Below are positions 18,051 to 26,884 of a stretch of DNA of 64,000 bases, one piece after another (within the stretch, counting starts at the first letter, position 1; every line of letters begins with the position of its first letter). Origin of the DNA: an uncultured Pseudomonadales bacterium (GTDB lineage: Bacteria > Pseudomonadota > Gammaproteobacteria > Pseudomonadales > Azotimanducaceae); the NCBI GenBank assembly GCA_951813295.1, contig CATOTI010000003.1, positions 62,001 through 126,000 on the forward strand, written 5' to 3'. Made by a program: the position numbers and the translations under genes. Below the pieces are notes generated by a model that was not told the DNA's origin, searched no databases, and saw only the letters and a list, made by a program, of their open reading frames with translations.

Positions 18051-18814
18051 CGCGCCTGATCGCGGCCACGTGCCTGAATCCTTCCGCGCCGATCGGCGAC
18101 GGTTTCGGCCGGCGGCGTGACATGCTTGCGACTGATCTCACGTTCGAAAACCATCGCGTCACCGAGCGAGAGGTCGTAGCACTGATCGATCTGGCGTTTG
18201 TAGGCGAGCATCACCTCGGGAATGCAACTCAACATGTCTGCCGCAAGGGCCTGGCAGGTCGGTACGAGTTCTTCGGGTTCGACGATTCGATTGAGAAGAC
18301 CCCAGGCGAGCGCTTGATCTGCATCGAGATAGTTGCCGGTGAGTGATAGCTCCTTCGCGCGATTGATGCCGACGACGCGCGCAAGCCGAGCGCCGAGTCC
18401 CCAACCTGCCAGCAAGCCGACCCGCGCATGAGTATCGGCGAACCTCGTTGCGGGCGTGCCGATCAGGAGGTCGCACGACAGGGAAATCTCGAAACCGCCG
18501 GTGACGGCGAAGCCGTTGATCGCGCCGATGACGGGTTGCGGCAATTGCCGCAAGAGGCTCGCCGGATCCGGAATCGCGGGCGCGTTTTCCCGTTCGACCG
18601 AGCCCATCTCTTTGAGATCGAGGCCGGCACAGAACGCTCGACCCCGCCCCGTGAGGATCACGACCTTGATCTCTGGATCGGTCCGGATTGCCGTGAGTTC
18701 GTCGAGAAGCGCTTGGCGAAGCTCGACTGACAAAGCGTTCATCTGCTCGGGTCGGTTCAGCGTCAAGGTGGCGACGCCTTGGTCGCGCTCGACGATGAGA
18801 ACATCGGTGGTCAT
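18047..18814 (-). CDS. Enoyl-CoA hydratase/isomerase family protein
   Basis: A 255-residue crotonase. LTGRGRAFCAGLDLKEMG and AINGFAVTGGFEISLSCD form the CoA thioester oxyanion hole, and LLNRIVEPEEL is the usual helix before the C-terminal arm. The likely reaction is hydration or isomerisation of an enoyl-CoA. It differs from the crotonase at 3705 in length and in the insert after the first motif. It is transcribed alone on the minus strand; the substrate cannot be told from context. Confidence 0.87.
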   Translation of the reverse strand: MTTDVLIVERDQGVATLTLNRPEQMNALSVELRQALLDELTAIRTDPEIKVVILTGRGRAFCAGLDLKEMGSVERENAPAIPDPASLLRQLPQPVIGAINGFAVTGGFEISLSCDLLIGTPATRFADTHARVGLLAGWGLGARLARVVGINRAKELSLTGNYLDADQALAWGLLNRIVEPEELVPTCQALAADMLSCIPEVMLAYKRQIDQCYDLSLGDAMVFEREISRKHVTPPAETVADRRGRIQARGRDQAR

Positions 18815-18993
18815 TTCAGCTCCAGTAGTGCGTTGGTCGTGATCCGAGGATCAGATCACTAAATCGTTCCGTGCGTCCAAGCGCGCATGTTGCGAGATTC
18901 TCGTTCATTCCAGTCGATGAACGATCGATGTTCGATAGTTCGACTTCGATCGGGTAGCGTTCGGTGCCTTTGCCGCATAGGGAGCCTGCAGCC

Positions 18994-19407
18994 GTGAGTC
19001 TGTCGTTCGATCACGTTCATCTCATCAGCGAAAACCCGGAAGCGACGGCGGCCTGGTATCGCGACATCCTGGGGGGCGAAATCAAGGCGTCGTACGAACT
19101 GCGTGACGCCCCGCAGATCAACATCGTCCTCGGCGGGATGACGGTCATCGTGCGCGGTAAACGCCCGGGCGAAGAACCCGTCAGCACTCGGCCCATGCGA
19201 GAGTTCGAGGCCTATTCGAGCCACAACGAGTGGGGCACCGATCATTTCGGCTTCACCTACCGCGGTGATCTTGCGACGTATTGCGAAGAGCTACGGTCGC
19301 GGGGCGCCAAGTTCGCGGTGGAACCGTGGGAGTTCTCCCCGGGCGGATTGCTCTGCTATATCGCCGCCCCCGACGGCGTCAGCATCGAGATCGTCCAGGG
19401 CAAATGA
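18994..19407 (+). CDS. VOC family protein
   Basis: About 137 residues. The VOC core reads FDHVHLISENPEATAAWYRD, the metal-site histidine pair lies near DHVHLI and TDHFGFT, and the C-terminal CYIAAPDGVSIEIVQG carries the family's terminal Glu. I chose GTG 18994 (VSLSFDHVH); the frame is open from an ATG at 18964. It is followed after 28 bp by the PPOX-fold gene, probably the same transcript. Possibly a lyase or extradiol-type enzyme; substrate unknown. Confidence 0.8.
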   Translation: MSLSFDHVHLISENPEATAAWYRDILGGEIKASYELRDAPQINIVLGGMTVIVRGKRPGEEPVSTRPMREFEAYSSHNEWGTDHFGFTYRGDLATYCEELRSRGAKFAVEPWEFSPGGLLCYIAAPDGVSIEIVQGK

Positions 19408-19435
19408 CGAAACACCCGAGATAAAGGAATTCATC

Positions 19436-19945
19436 GTGCCGAAAATGACCGCTGCCGAAGTGGACGCGTTCTTCTCAGAACCGGGTGTCCTGATGCGGAT
19501 TGCCACCGTTCGAGACGATGGCAGCCCGCTCGTGACGCCGATCTGGTTCATCGTCGAGGAAGGCGTCCTCTATTTCACACCTCGCAAGGAAAGCGAGTGG
19601 TTTGCGTGCTTGCGCCGTGACCCGCGGGTCGCGCTCTGTATTGACGAGTCCGCGCTTCCCTATCGAAAAGTGATTGTCGAAGGGCGTGCGGAGTTGCTCT
19701 TTGATCTCGGTGAAGACGACGAATGGCGCGATCGGTACCTGCGGATCGCCGAGCGCTATACGCCGCGCGAGGCCGCGGCCGCTTATGTCAGGAACACGGA
19801 TGATCAACCGCGTGGGCTCTATGGCGTCGAACTCGCGAAAGCCAAAGTCACGAACTGGCGAATGCCTGTCGAAGGCGAGTCCGCCACCGGTATCTGGCAC
19901 AACCGCTACTACGGCGCGGACACCCGCTACGGATCGACTTCGTGA
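19436..19945 (+). CDS. PPOX-fold (FMN-binding split barrel) protein
   Basis: 169 residues from GTG 19436, preceded by AAAGGA. The N-terminal stretch LMRIATVRDDGSPLVTPIWF with EGVLYFTPRKESEWFACLR and RVALCIDE is typical of the pyridoxamine-phosphate-oxidase-like split barrel that binds FMN or F420. The C-terminus adds a short helical region (RDRYLRIAERYTPREAAAAY). Likely role: reduction or oxidation of a small molecule, cofactor uncertain. The last 4 bases overlap the next gene, consistent with translational coupling. Confidence 0.78.
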   Translation: MPKMTAAEVDAFFSEPGVLMRIATVRDDGSPLVTPIWFIVEEGVLYFTPRKESEWFACLRRDPRVALCIDESALPYRKVIVEGRAELLFDLGEDDEWRDRYLRIAERYTPREAAAAYVRNTDDQPRGLYGVELAKAKVTNWRMPVEGESATGIWHNRYYGADTRYGSTS

Positions 19946-20400
19946 TCATCCAGCCGGGATCGTGGCGCGGCGCAGGCTCGTTTCGTGGCCTCGCCGAAAC
20001 GCGCACATCCAAAGTCAATGCCTCGGTCCTGGTCGCCGAAGAGGACGCGGGTTATCTGATCCGCGCGGACTTGAACGGCGAAGAGATTGACGACATCGAA
20101 TTGTCCGGCTGGATCGTGCCCGACGACTTCGGCACGTTCGAGATCTCGATTCGAATGGATGGGTTCGCGGTCTCGGGGATCGGCAAGCTCGAGAGTTCAC
20201 CCAACCTCGCCGTACTGCGTTCGGAAGACCAATCGACGACCGTCAGCTTCGCGCTCTTCGAACTCCGCGAAGCCTTCGGGGTACGCGGGTTTCTCCTGCG
20301 TGATAAACGATCGATTACCTGGGAGGTCGCACTACGTCCGGAACATCGTGCGGTCGTGGGCGGCAACGTGGTTTCGTTCAGCAACAGACGCCGACGCTAA
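19942..20400 (+). CDS. Hypothetical beta-rich protein
   Basis: 152 residues from GTG 19942, overlapping the PPOX-fold stop. I do not recognise a family. It is rich in alternating hydrophobic/charged segments (ISIRMDGFAVSGIGKLE, TTVSFALFELREAF) suggestive of a beta barrel, and lacks a signal peptide or membrane segment. Its 3' end (38 bp, 20363-20400) is repeated with five mismatches at 20471-20508, just beyond a palindromic repeat. It probably works with the PPOX protein, given the overlap. Confidence 0.6.
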   Translation: MIIQPGSWRGAGSFRGLAETRTSKVNASVLVAEEDAGYLIRADLNGEEIDDIELSGWIVPDDFGTFEISIRMDGFAVSGIGKLESSPNLAVLRSEDQSTTVSFALFELREAFGVRGFLLRDKRSITWEVALRPEHRAVVGGNVVSFSNRRRR

Positions 20401-20423
20401 TCCCCGCACTACCAGTTGGTCAG

Positions 20424-20471
20424 CAGTTTTTGCGCAAGCAAAAACTGCCTACGCGCCACGCTAGTGGCGCG
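20424..20471. repeat. REP-like bipartite palindrome, copy 2
   Basis: Two perfect hairpins in tandem: CAGTTTTTGC (20424-20433), spacer GCAA, GCAAAAACTG (20438-20447); then CCTA; then CGCGCCAC (20452-20459), spacer GCTA, GTGGCGCG (20464-20471). Read on the minus strand this is the same order and sequence type as copy 1 at 6654-6699. It lies between two gene 3' ends that converge, a typical REP location. Confidence 0.65.
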
Positions 20472-20508
20472 CAACGTGGTTTCGTTCAGTAACCAACGCC
20501 GTCGCTAG
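20471..20508 (+). repeat. Duplicated 3' tail of the preceding gene
   Basis: This 38-bp stretch matches the last 38 bases of the upstream reading frame (20363-20400) with five mismatches, including the stop (TAA versus TAG). The palindromic repeat lies between the two copies, so the tail was either duplicated when the repeat arrived or copied by recombination. It is probably non-coding. Confidence 0.6.
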
Positions 20509-20526
20509 TCCCACCTACAAACCACC

Positions 20527-21492
20527 TCACGCATTGACAACGACAGCCTTCCCGATCACCTCACGGTTGATGATGAGCGCCAACGCTTCGCTGGTCTGCT
20601 CGAGCGGGAGGCGATGCGAGATGTACGGGTGAATCCGCCCTGACGCGAGCCAACCCAGCAGAATCTCGTGGTTACGTGCCGCCCAGGCGGGGTCGTGCCG
20701 CGCGAGGGCACCGATCGTGAAGCCGATCGCTTCGGCGTCCTTGATCAGGAGGTGATTCGTCTTGGCGAGCGCGGGTCGTCCGCCGGTGAAGCCGATAATG
20801 AGAATGCGGCCGAACGGCGCGATACAGCGCATCGACTCGTCGAAAACGTCGCCGCCCACCGGATCGTAGATCACGTCGGCACCGCGACCGCCCGTTACCT
20901 CTTTGACGGCGTCGCGGAACCCGTCGGTGTAATTGATCACGTGATCGGCGCCCATTTCCTTGACGACTTCGAGCTTCTCGTCGGACCCCGCGGTTGCGAT
21001 GACGGTCGCGCCCATCAGCTTTCCTACGTCGACGGCTGCCAGTCCGACCCCGCCGGCGGCGCCGTGTACGAGCAACGTTTCGCCCGCCTGGAGGCGGCCG
21101 CGCTGCATTCCGTAGAGCGCGGTTTGATAGTTCGAGCGGAATGACGCGGCCGTCGCCAGGTCGACGCCCGCCGGCAGTTTCGTCGCGCGTGACGCTTTGA
21201 CGTTCGCTTCTTCGACGCAACCGGCACCGACGAGCACTGAATCACCGACTTCGAAGCCTTCGACCCCGGGACCGACGGCTGTGATTCGCCCAGCACCTTC
21301 GCCGCCGATGATGAATGGCAAATCCGGCTGAACCTGATACGCGCCCTGCGATTGCAGAATATCGGTGTATGAAACGCCCCGTGCCTCGATCGCCACGCGG
21401 ATTTCGCCCTCCGCGGGCGGTCCGGGCGGGTCGATGTCGCGCACGACGAGTGCATCGGGTCCATCGTGCGTTTCGACAAAAACGGCTTTCAT
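20527..21492 (-). CDS. Quinone oxidoreductase-like MDR (zinc-free alcohol dehydrogenase family)
   Basis: A 321-residue medium-chain dehydrogenase/reductase. The N-terminal GroES-like domain has IIGGEGAGRITAVGPGVEGF. The nucleotide-binding domain has LLVHGAAGGVGLAAVDVGKL (AxxGGVG type) and GADVIYDPVGGDVF. The zinc ligand cysteines of classical alcohol dehydrogenases are missing, which places it with NADPH:quinone or enoyl reductases. It likely reduces a quinone or alpha,beta-unsaturated carbonyl, possibly an acyl-CoA. Monocistronic on the minus strand. Confidence 0.87.
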   Translation of the reverse strand: MKAVFVETHDGPDALVVRDIDPPGPPAEGEIRVAIEARGVSYTDILQSQGAYQVQPDLPFIIGGEGAGRITAVGPGVEGFEVGDSVLVGAGCVEEANVKASRATKLPAGVDLATAASFRSNYQTALYGMQRGRLQAGETLLVHGAAGGVGLAAVDVGKLMGATVIATAGSDEKLEVVKEMGADHVINYTDGFRDAVKEVTGGRGADVIYDPVGGDVFDESMRCIAPFGRILIIGFTGGRPALAKTNHLLIKDAEAIGFTIGALARHDPAWAARNHEILLGWLASGRIHPYISHRLPLEQTSEALALIINREVIGKAVVVNA

Positions 21493-21647
21493 AGGTCTGC
21501 TCCAATTCGATGCAAGGGCTGGCTTGCCGCAGAGGTTAGCGTAAGCGACAACAACGGGAGCAACGATTGCGTGGCGATGAGCGTTTACCTGGCTTCGCTC
21601 CGGACCCCCGGGTATGTTCCGCGCTTGGACGTCGATGGTGCGGTGAT

Positions 21648-23114
21648 GTGATCAGACGAGTCGGGACGATTCTCGCGATGGCGATCGGTGCCGCTGCCCT
21701 CGGTGTCGCGCCCACGTCCGCCGGGCTCGAACTGACGGATTGCTCGCTCGAGGCGATCGGCGGGCGCATCGAGCTCACCGCCGAATGCGGCACGCTGACG
21801 GTGCCGCTCGATCCCGCAGACCCGACGGGCGCTACCATCGATTTATTCGTCGCGCGCGTGGCCGCCGTTTCGGACGAAAAGGATCCCGACCCGCTCACCG
21901 TGATTGCCGGCGGTCCCGGTGATGCGTCGACGCGCTTTTTCGCGATGGGCAGAAACGCGTTCAACGAGGTTTTGCAGACCCGTGACGTCATCCTCGTCGA
22001 CCAGCGCGGCACGGGCAGCTCTGCGCCGATGACCTGTCCGAACATGGCGGAACTCGAGGAGGATCCGGACCGAATACCGACGACCGAGGAGAGCATCGCG
22101 GCGGCGATCCAGTGCCTGGCCGATTTCGAGTACGACCCGGCGTTCTTCACGACGAGCGCCGCGGTTCACGACTTGGATCTGGTACGCGAGGCGTTTGGCG
22201 CCGAAATGCTTAATATTTACGGTATCTCGTACGGGACACGCGTCGCCCAGCATTACGTACGGCGCTATCCAGAACGTACCCGCCGAGTCATTCTCGATGG
22301 GCTCGTGCCCGCCTCGGGTACGCTGGGTCCGGACATTCCCCTGCTTTCCGATGCGGCGCTTCGATCCCTGTTTCGCCGCTGTGATGCCGACGACGCCTGC
22401 CGCTCGACGTTTCCGGACCTCGAGCAAAGGTTCGACGAAATGCTCGATGAACTCCGTCTCGATCCGCGCCGCGTGACGATCGCTCATCCGCGGACGGCGG
22501 AACCGACGCCGGTACTGATCAGCCCCGAGACGCTGGCCATTGCCGTGCGGTTGATGCTCTACAACCCGACGAGCATGGCGATTCTGCCGAGCGTGATCGA
22601 TTCGGCCTGGCGTGGCTCTTATCAGCCGCTCGCAACGCAGATGATCGCGGTAGGTGATTCACTCGGTGAACTCGCGCAGGGGCTCAACTTCGCCGTGCTC
22701 TGTTCGGAGGATGCGCCGTTCTGGGGTTCGATCGATCGCGACGAGCAAGCGCGTTCCTACATGGGCGCCGATTTCATGGATTCGCTCGACGCGATCTGCC
22801 GAAAGCTGCCGCTCGGCATGGTGGACGAAGACTTCAAGGAACCGGTGCAATCCGACGTGCCGGCGCTTTTCCTGAGCGGTGAGTTTGATCCCATAACGCC
22901 ACCAAGCTACGTGCCGGACGCAGCGTCGGGGTTCGCTAATCGACTAGAGATCGTGGGCGTTGGTCAGGGGCATGGCCTGCTGGCCGCCGGTTGTGTGCCA
23001 CGTCTCATGACGGCGTTCATCCAGGCGGACGAACCGCTCGAGATCGACACGAGTTGCGCCGAACGGATCGGTCCCTTTCCGTTTTTTGTCTCCCCTAACG
23101 GGCCGACTCCCTGA
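21648..23114 (+). CDS. Secreted TAP-like alpha/beta hydrolase (tripeptidyl aminopeptidase type)
   Basis: 488 residues from GTG 21648, with a Sec leader (IRRVGTILAMAIGAAALGV... cleavage near TSAG). The alpha/beta-hydrolase core has VIAGGPGDAS (oxyanion), VILVDQRGTGSSAP, the nucleophile elbow NIYGISYGTRVA, an acid region LFLSGEFDPITPP and a late histidine in GVGQGHGLLAAG. This layout matches proline iminopeptidase/TAP-like exported peptidases. It lies 8 bp upstream of an ABC transporter operon, so secretion or uptake of its product may be linked. Confidence 0.83.
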   Translation: MIRRVGTILAMAIGAAALGVAPTSAGLELTDCSLEAIGGRIELTAECGTLTVPLDPADPTGATIDLFVARVAAVSDEKDPDPLTVIAGGPGDASTRFFAMGRNAFNEVLQTRDVILVDQRGTGSSAPMTCPNMAELEEDPDRIPTTEESIAAAIQCLADFEYDPAFFTTSAAVHDLDLVREAFGAEMLNIYGISYGTRVAQHYVRRYPERTRRVILDGLVPASGTLGPDIPLLSDAALRSLFRRCDADDACRSTFPDLEQRFDEMLDELRLDPRRVTIAHPRTAEPTPVLISPETLAIAVRLMLYNPTSMAILPSVIDSAWRGSYQPLATQMIAVGDSLGELAQGLNFAVLCSEDAPFWGSIDRDEQARSYMGADFMDSLDAICRKLPLGMVDEDFKEPVQSDVPALFLSGEFDPITPPSYVPDAASGFANRLEIVGVGQGHGLLAAGCVPRLMTAFIQADEPLEIDTSCAERIGPFPFFVSPNGPTP

Positions 23115-23122
23115 GGTTAGTT

Positions 23123-23848
23123 GTGATCGAAGTAGAAGGACTCCATAAGAGCTTCGGTGACGTCCATGCCGTCGACGGTGTGTCGTTTAAGGCCGAGAAC
23201 GGCAGGATCACGGGCCTCCTGGGTCCGAACGGCGCGGGCAAATCGACGACCCTGCGGATCCTCTGTTCCGTGCTCGCGTCGGATGAAGGTTCGGCAAGCG
23301 TCGATGGGATCGATGTCGGCGCGGACCCGTTGGCGGTCCGCCGTCGGATCGGCGTGCTACCGCACAACTCGGATCTTTACGGCAATCTCTCGGCGCGCGA
23401 GAACATCGAGTACTACGCCGCACTTCAGGGGGCTGCGGGGGACGAGCAGCGCACCGCCGTCGACCGCGTGGTTAATCTTCTCGGCATCGATGAAATCGAG
23501 GACCGTCCTGCTAAAGGGTTCTCTCAGGGTCAGAAGGTTCGTGTGGCGCTCGCGCGCAGCATGGTGCACGACCCCCAGACGTTGATCCTGGACGAACCGA
23601 CGAACGGTCTCGACGTCATGGCGACACGAGCGCTTCGCGACGTCATTCGCGAACGCCGGGATGCAGGCTGCTGTGTGCTCTTCTCGAGCCACATCATGCA
23701 AGAGGTGGCGGCGCTGTGTGACGAGATCGTCATCATCGCTCACGGCCGCGTGGTCATGAGCGGAACGACCGAGGAGATACGCGAAAAGACCGGCTGCGAC
23801 GATCTCGAGGATGCATTCGTGAGTGCAGTGGGGCTGACAGCAGAATGA
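23123..23848 (+). CDS. ABC transporter ATP-binding protein, NatA-like
   Basis: A 241-residue ATPase. Walker A GPNGAGKST, Q-loop region near VLPHNSDLYGNL, a signature-type FSQGQKVRVALA (canonical LSGGQ replaced by FSQGQ, common in this branch), Walker B LILDEPTNGLDV and the switch His in SSHIMQEV. Resembles sodium-export NatA and related ABC-2 ATPases. Starts at GTG 23123; the 3' end overlaps the permease start by 4 bp, indicating one operon. Confidence 0.88.
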   Translation: MIEVEGLHKSFGDVHAVDGVSFKAENGRITGLLGPNGAGKSTTLRILCSVLASDEGSASVDGIDVGADPLAVRRRIGVLPHNSDLYGNLSARENIEYYAALQGAAGDEQRTAVDRVVNLLGIDEIEDRPAKGFSQGQKVRVALARSMVHDPQTLILDEPTNGLDVMATRALRDVIRERRDAGCCVLFSSHIMQEVAALCDEIVIIAHGRVVMSGTTEEIREKTGCDDLEDAFVSAVGLTAE

Positions 23849-25026
23849 AAGGCGCGCTCACTGTTTTTCGCAAAGAGTTCATCGACGGGATCCGGGAACG
23901 CCGATCCGTCGTCTCGGCGCTCTTTTTCGGCCCGCTGTTTGGGCCGCTGATGTTCGGCTTCATGATCAATTTCGCGATCAGCCAGCGCATTGACGAAGTC
24001 GATCAACCGATCACGGTGCCGGTGATCGGGGCGCAGCACGCGCCTAACGTGATCGCAGCGCTCGGCCAGGCACAGATCGACGTCGACCCGGATGAGTTCA
24101 GCGATCGCGCCGCACTCCGGGCTTCCGTCGCCGCCGGCGACACGGACGTGGGCATCGTCATCGATTCTGAATTCGGGGAGGCGCTGGCCGCGGGCAATCC
24201 CGCGCGGATCTGGATCGTTTCCGATCGATCGAACAACGCCGGTTCGACGCCGACCGCGCGGGTGCGTGGTGCGATTCGTACCTACAGCCAGACCATTGGC
24301 ACCTTACGACTCAGCATGCGCGGCGTGGATCCGACGATCACGCAGCCGATCGCGTTGCTCGACGAGGATGTATCGACGCCATCGGGCCGCTCGGTGCTGC
24401 TCCTCAGCATGATGACGTACTTCCTGCTCTTCGCGGCGCTCCTCGGCGGAACGCAGGTCGCGATCGACGCGACCGCCGGGGAGCGGGAGCGGGGCTCGCT
24501 GGAGCCCTTGTTGACGATGCCGGTCGCACGCAACGAACTCGTGCTCGGCAAGATGTTCGCGACATTCGTCTTCATGGCGACGTCGCTCGCGATCTCGATC
24601 GCCGCATTTTCGGTTGCCGTTCAGTTCCTTCCGCTGGCGAAGCTCGGTATGACGGCCAATCTCAACTTCGTGGCGGGCCTGCAGATCTATTTCGTCATGC
24701 TGCCTTTCGCGATGCTGGGTGCTGCCGCGATGATGATCGTCGCGTCGTACACGAAGTCGTTCAAAGAGGCGCAGACGTATACGAGTCTCGCGATGCTGGC
24801 GCCGACGTTGCCGATCATCGCCGTCGCGCTGAAGCCCGTGTCGATATCGCTACCGCTCATGCTCGTGCCGAGCCTCGCCCAGCACCTATTGGTGACGGAC
24901 ATCGTCAAGGCGGAGGGTATCGAACCCGTTGCGGTGCTGGTTTCCTGGGTCAGCACCCTCGCGGTTGCGGGTTTGCTGACATGGCTGACGATCCGCCGCT
25001 ACGGCTCCGAGAAGATATTGGTGTGA
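23845..25026 (+). CDS. ABC-2 type permease, NatB-like
   Basis: A 393-residue membrane protein: one N-terminal helix, a large periplasmic domain (residues about 55-170), then about five helices from SVLLLSMMTYFLLFAALLGG onwards. ERERGSLEPLLTMPVARNEL is the coupling segment conserved in ABC-2/NatB permeases. It pairs with the ATPase upstream; together they probably export an ion, peptide or drug-like compound. Overlap with the next gene (stop 25026, GTG 25023) extends the operon. Confidence 0.87.
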   Translation: MKGALTVFRKEFIDGIRERRSVVSALFFGPLFGPLMFGFMINFAISQRIDEVDQPITVPVIGAQHAPNVIAALGQAQIDVDPDEFSDRAALRASVAAGDTDVGIVIDSEFGEALAAGNPARIWIVSDRSNNAGSTPTARVRGAIRTYSQTIGTLRLSMRGVDPTITQPIALLDEDVSTPSGRSVLLLSMMTYFLLFAALLGGTQVAIDATAGERERGSLEPLLTMPVARNELVLGKMFATFVFMATSLAISIAAFSVAVQFLPLAKLGMTANLNFVAGLQIYFVMLPFAMLGAAAMMIVASYTKSFKEAQTYTSLAMLAPTLPIIAVALKPVSISLPLMLVPSLAQHLLVTDIVKAEGIEPVAVLVSWVSTLAVAGLLTWLTIRRYGSEKILV

Positions 25027-25640
25027 CGGCATCGCCCCTCGTGATCGAGGTACGTCGATATCGTTTCCCCAGCGCGCAGTTGGCGGGCGACTTCTCGGCG
25101 TTTGCTGGGGATTCGATCATCCGTTCGGGCGCGGACGTCGGGCTCTTCCGCGTGGAAGGCGATGACCTTGCCGTCGTTGCCCTCGGGGCGCAGCCGTTCG
25201 ACGAGAGCCTCGCGACCGATGATCGGTTTCCGTGTGAAGCGATCGATACGTCGCTCGTTCGCACGTTCGATTGGCTGCCGCAAATCGAACGCCGCTTCAG
25301 CGACGCGGCGAGGCGCTATCAGTTGCGGATCTATGAGCATCCGCACGTGGCGGCCGGGGTCACCAAAGCCGAGATGTTCGAAACGGAAGAAGTCGCGATC
25401 TTTCGTCGTGTCGGGTTGCACCCGGTCTTCTTCGGTAAGGCCGTAGCGGGACCGGAATTGCCGAACCTTACCTACCTGTTGGGTTTCGAGGACGCCGACG
25501 CGCGTCGTAGTGCCTGGAAGACGTTCATTGCCGACCCGGCTTGGAAACGGCTCTCCGCCATTTCCCGCTTTTCGGATGAACTTCTCTTCCGCAGGATCAC
25601 GAATCTCGATCTCGCGCCCTTGCCCGGGTCGACCTTCTAG
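25023..25640 (+). CDS. NIPSNAP-like protein
   Basis: 205 residues from GTG 25023, overlapping the permease stop. The C-terminal half carries NIPSNAP landmarks: YQLRIYEHP, EMFETEEVAIFRRVGLHPVF, LPNLTYLLGFED and RSAWKTFIADPAWKRLSAI, a ferredoxin-like alpha+beta dimer barrel. The N-terminal half looks like a second, degenerate copy. NIPSNAP proteins have no well-defined enzymatic role. Position at the end of the transporter operon is the only context clue. Confidence 0.7.
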   Translation: MTASPLVIEVRRYRFPSAQLAGDFSAFAGDSIIRSGADVGLFRVEGDDLAVVALGAQPFDESLATDDRFPCEAIDTSLVRTFDWLPQIERRFSDAARRYQLRIYEHPHVAAGVTKAEMFETEEVAIFRRVGLHPVFFGKAVAGPELPNLTYLLGFEDADARRSAWKTFIADPAWKRLSAISRFSDELLFRRITNLDLAPLPGSTF

Positions 25641-25642
25641 CC

Positions 25643-26884
25643 TCAGCGCAGATGCAGCGGCGTTGTCGAATCGAGGTCGCGATAACGCTCGGCGAGCCGG
25701 ATCTGGCGGGATGTGAGATCGATCGACTCACCGCCGATGAAGATCTCGACCGGGTAGGTGGCGAGTTCGAGCGGATCGCCATTCCAGAGCACGAGGTCGG
25801 CGCGTTGGCCGACTTCCAGGGACCCGGTGATCGAATCGACGCTCAAGATGTTCGCCGGTGTCGTCGTCAGAGCGGCGATCGCCGCTTCGCGCGGTAGACC
25901 GTTCGCGACCGCGATGCCAGCGAGCTGGCGAATCTTGCGACTGTCGGACGCGCTGAATGGGGAGATCGCGATCTCGACACCGGCATCGTTGAGGAGTGCT
26001 GCATTGTCGAGCCGTGCACCGAGGTATTCGAATTCGGCGTCGTTCGTGAGCGGATTCATCACCACGGCGACGTCCCGCTCCGCAAGTTTCGACGCGACCT
26101 TCCAGGCATCGGCGCCGCCGAAGATCGTGAGGTCGATGTCGAGATTACCGGTGATGGTCAGGAGCATCTCGATATCGGCCGCTCGATTGGCGAAGGCGAA
26201 GAGCGGTACGTCGCCGTTTGCCACCTTAACGATCGCTTCGAGGTCCGTTCGCGAGAAGCTGTAGGGCGGATGGCTGCCGCGTTCGTACTGGCGCCGATTT
26301 CTGTCGTAGTGGCGTGCTTCGCTGATTGCGTTCATCAGGTGCTGGATCGTGGCTGCGCGTGAACCGCCGGTAATGGCGGCGCCTGCGCTGCCGAACCGCG
26401 CCAGGAGCCCGGCGGGTTCGTTCGTGAGCGGGTCGAAGGTACCGGAATAGGAAAAGACACGAACCAATCCGGCAAACGCGTCCGGGCCCGCGGAAGGTAG
26501 GACCGAGCCCGCCAATACGCCGTCGACGCGCGCCACCCGGATCACCTCGCTCGCCGGATTGAACGCGTAGGCCGGATCGAATCCCGCGCCTAGTTCGTAG
26601 CCGTCCAGGCGAGCATCGTTAGTGCCCTCGACCGAGGGCACTTCGACGATGCCGGCCGTACTGGCGGCATCGATGAGACCGGCGGTCAGCACCCCGCCGT
26701 TGGCGTCGATCACGTTACAGTCGCGACCGGCCGCCTCGGCATCGATGATCAACCCGTCGGCGAAGGCGAGCGATCCTTCTTCTACGCCGTTTGGCGTTTC
26801 AATCCTCGCGTTGTCAATTCGAACGCAATCGGCAAGGACGGGCGCGCACGTGACGGCGATTGCGGCGAGATAAAGCAATTTCAT
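25643..26884 (-). CDS. Secreted amidohydrolase-like protein with degenerate metal site
   Basis: 413 residues with a Sec leader (MKLLYLAAIAVTCAPVLA, cleavage before DC). Overall it is an imidazolonepropionase-like amidohydrolase: VLTAGLIDAASTAGIVEV at the first strand, then GQRADLVLWNGDPLE at the end. The usual HxH at the first strand is replaced by Ala-Ala-Ser (GLIDAAS), so the first metal site appears lost. It overlaps the next amidohydrolase by 4 bp, and that partner keeps HxH, so this may be a non-catalytic or altered partner subunit. Periplasmic. Confidence 0.75.
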   Translation of the reverse strand: MKLLYLAAIAVTCAPVLADCVRIDNARIETPNGVEEGSLAFADGLIIDAEAAGRDCNVIDANGGVLTAGLIDAASTAGIVEVPSVEGTNDARLDGYELGAGFDPAYAFNPASEVIRVARVDGVLAGSVLPSAGPDAFAGLVRVFSYSGTFDPLTNEPAGLLARFGSAGAAITGGSRAATIQHLMNAISEARHYDRNRRQYERGSHPPYSFSRTDLEAIVKVANGDVPLFAFANRAADIEMLLTITGNLDIDLTIFGGADAWKVASKLAERDVAVVMNPLTNDAEFEYLGARLDNAALLNDAGVEIAISPFSASDSRKIRQLAGIAVANGLPREAAIAALTTTPANILSVDSITGSLEVGQRADLVLWNGDPLELATYPVEIFIGGESIDLTSRQIRLAERYRDLDSTTPLHLR

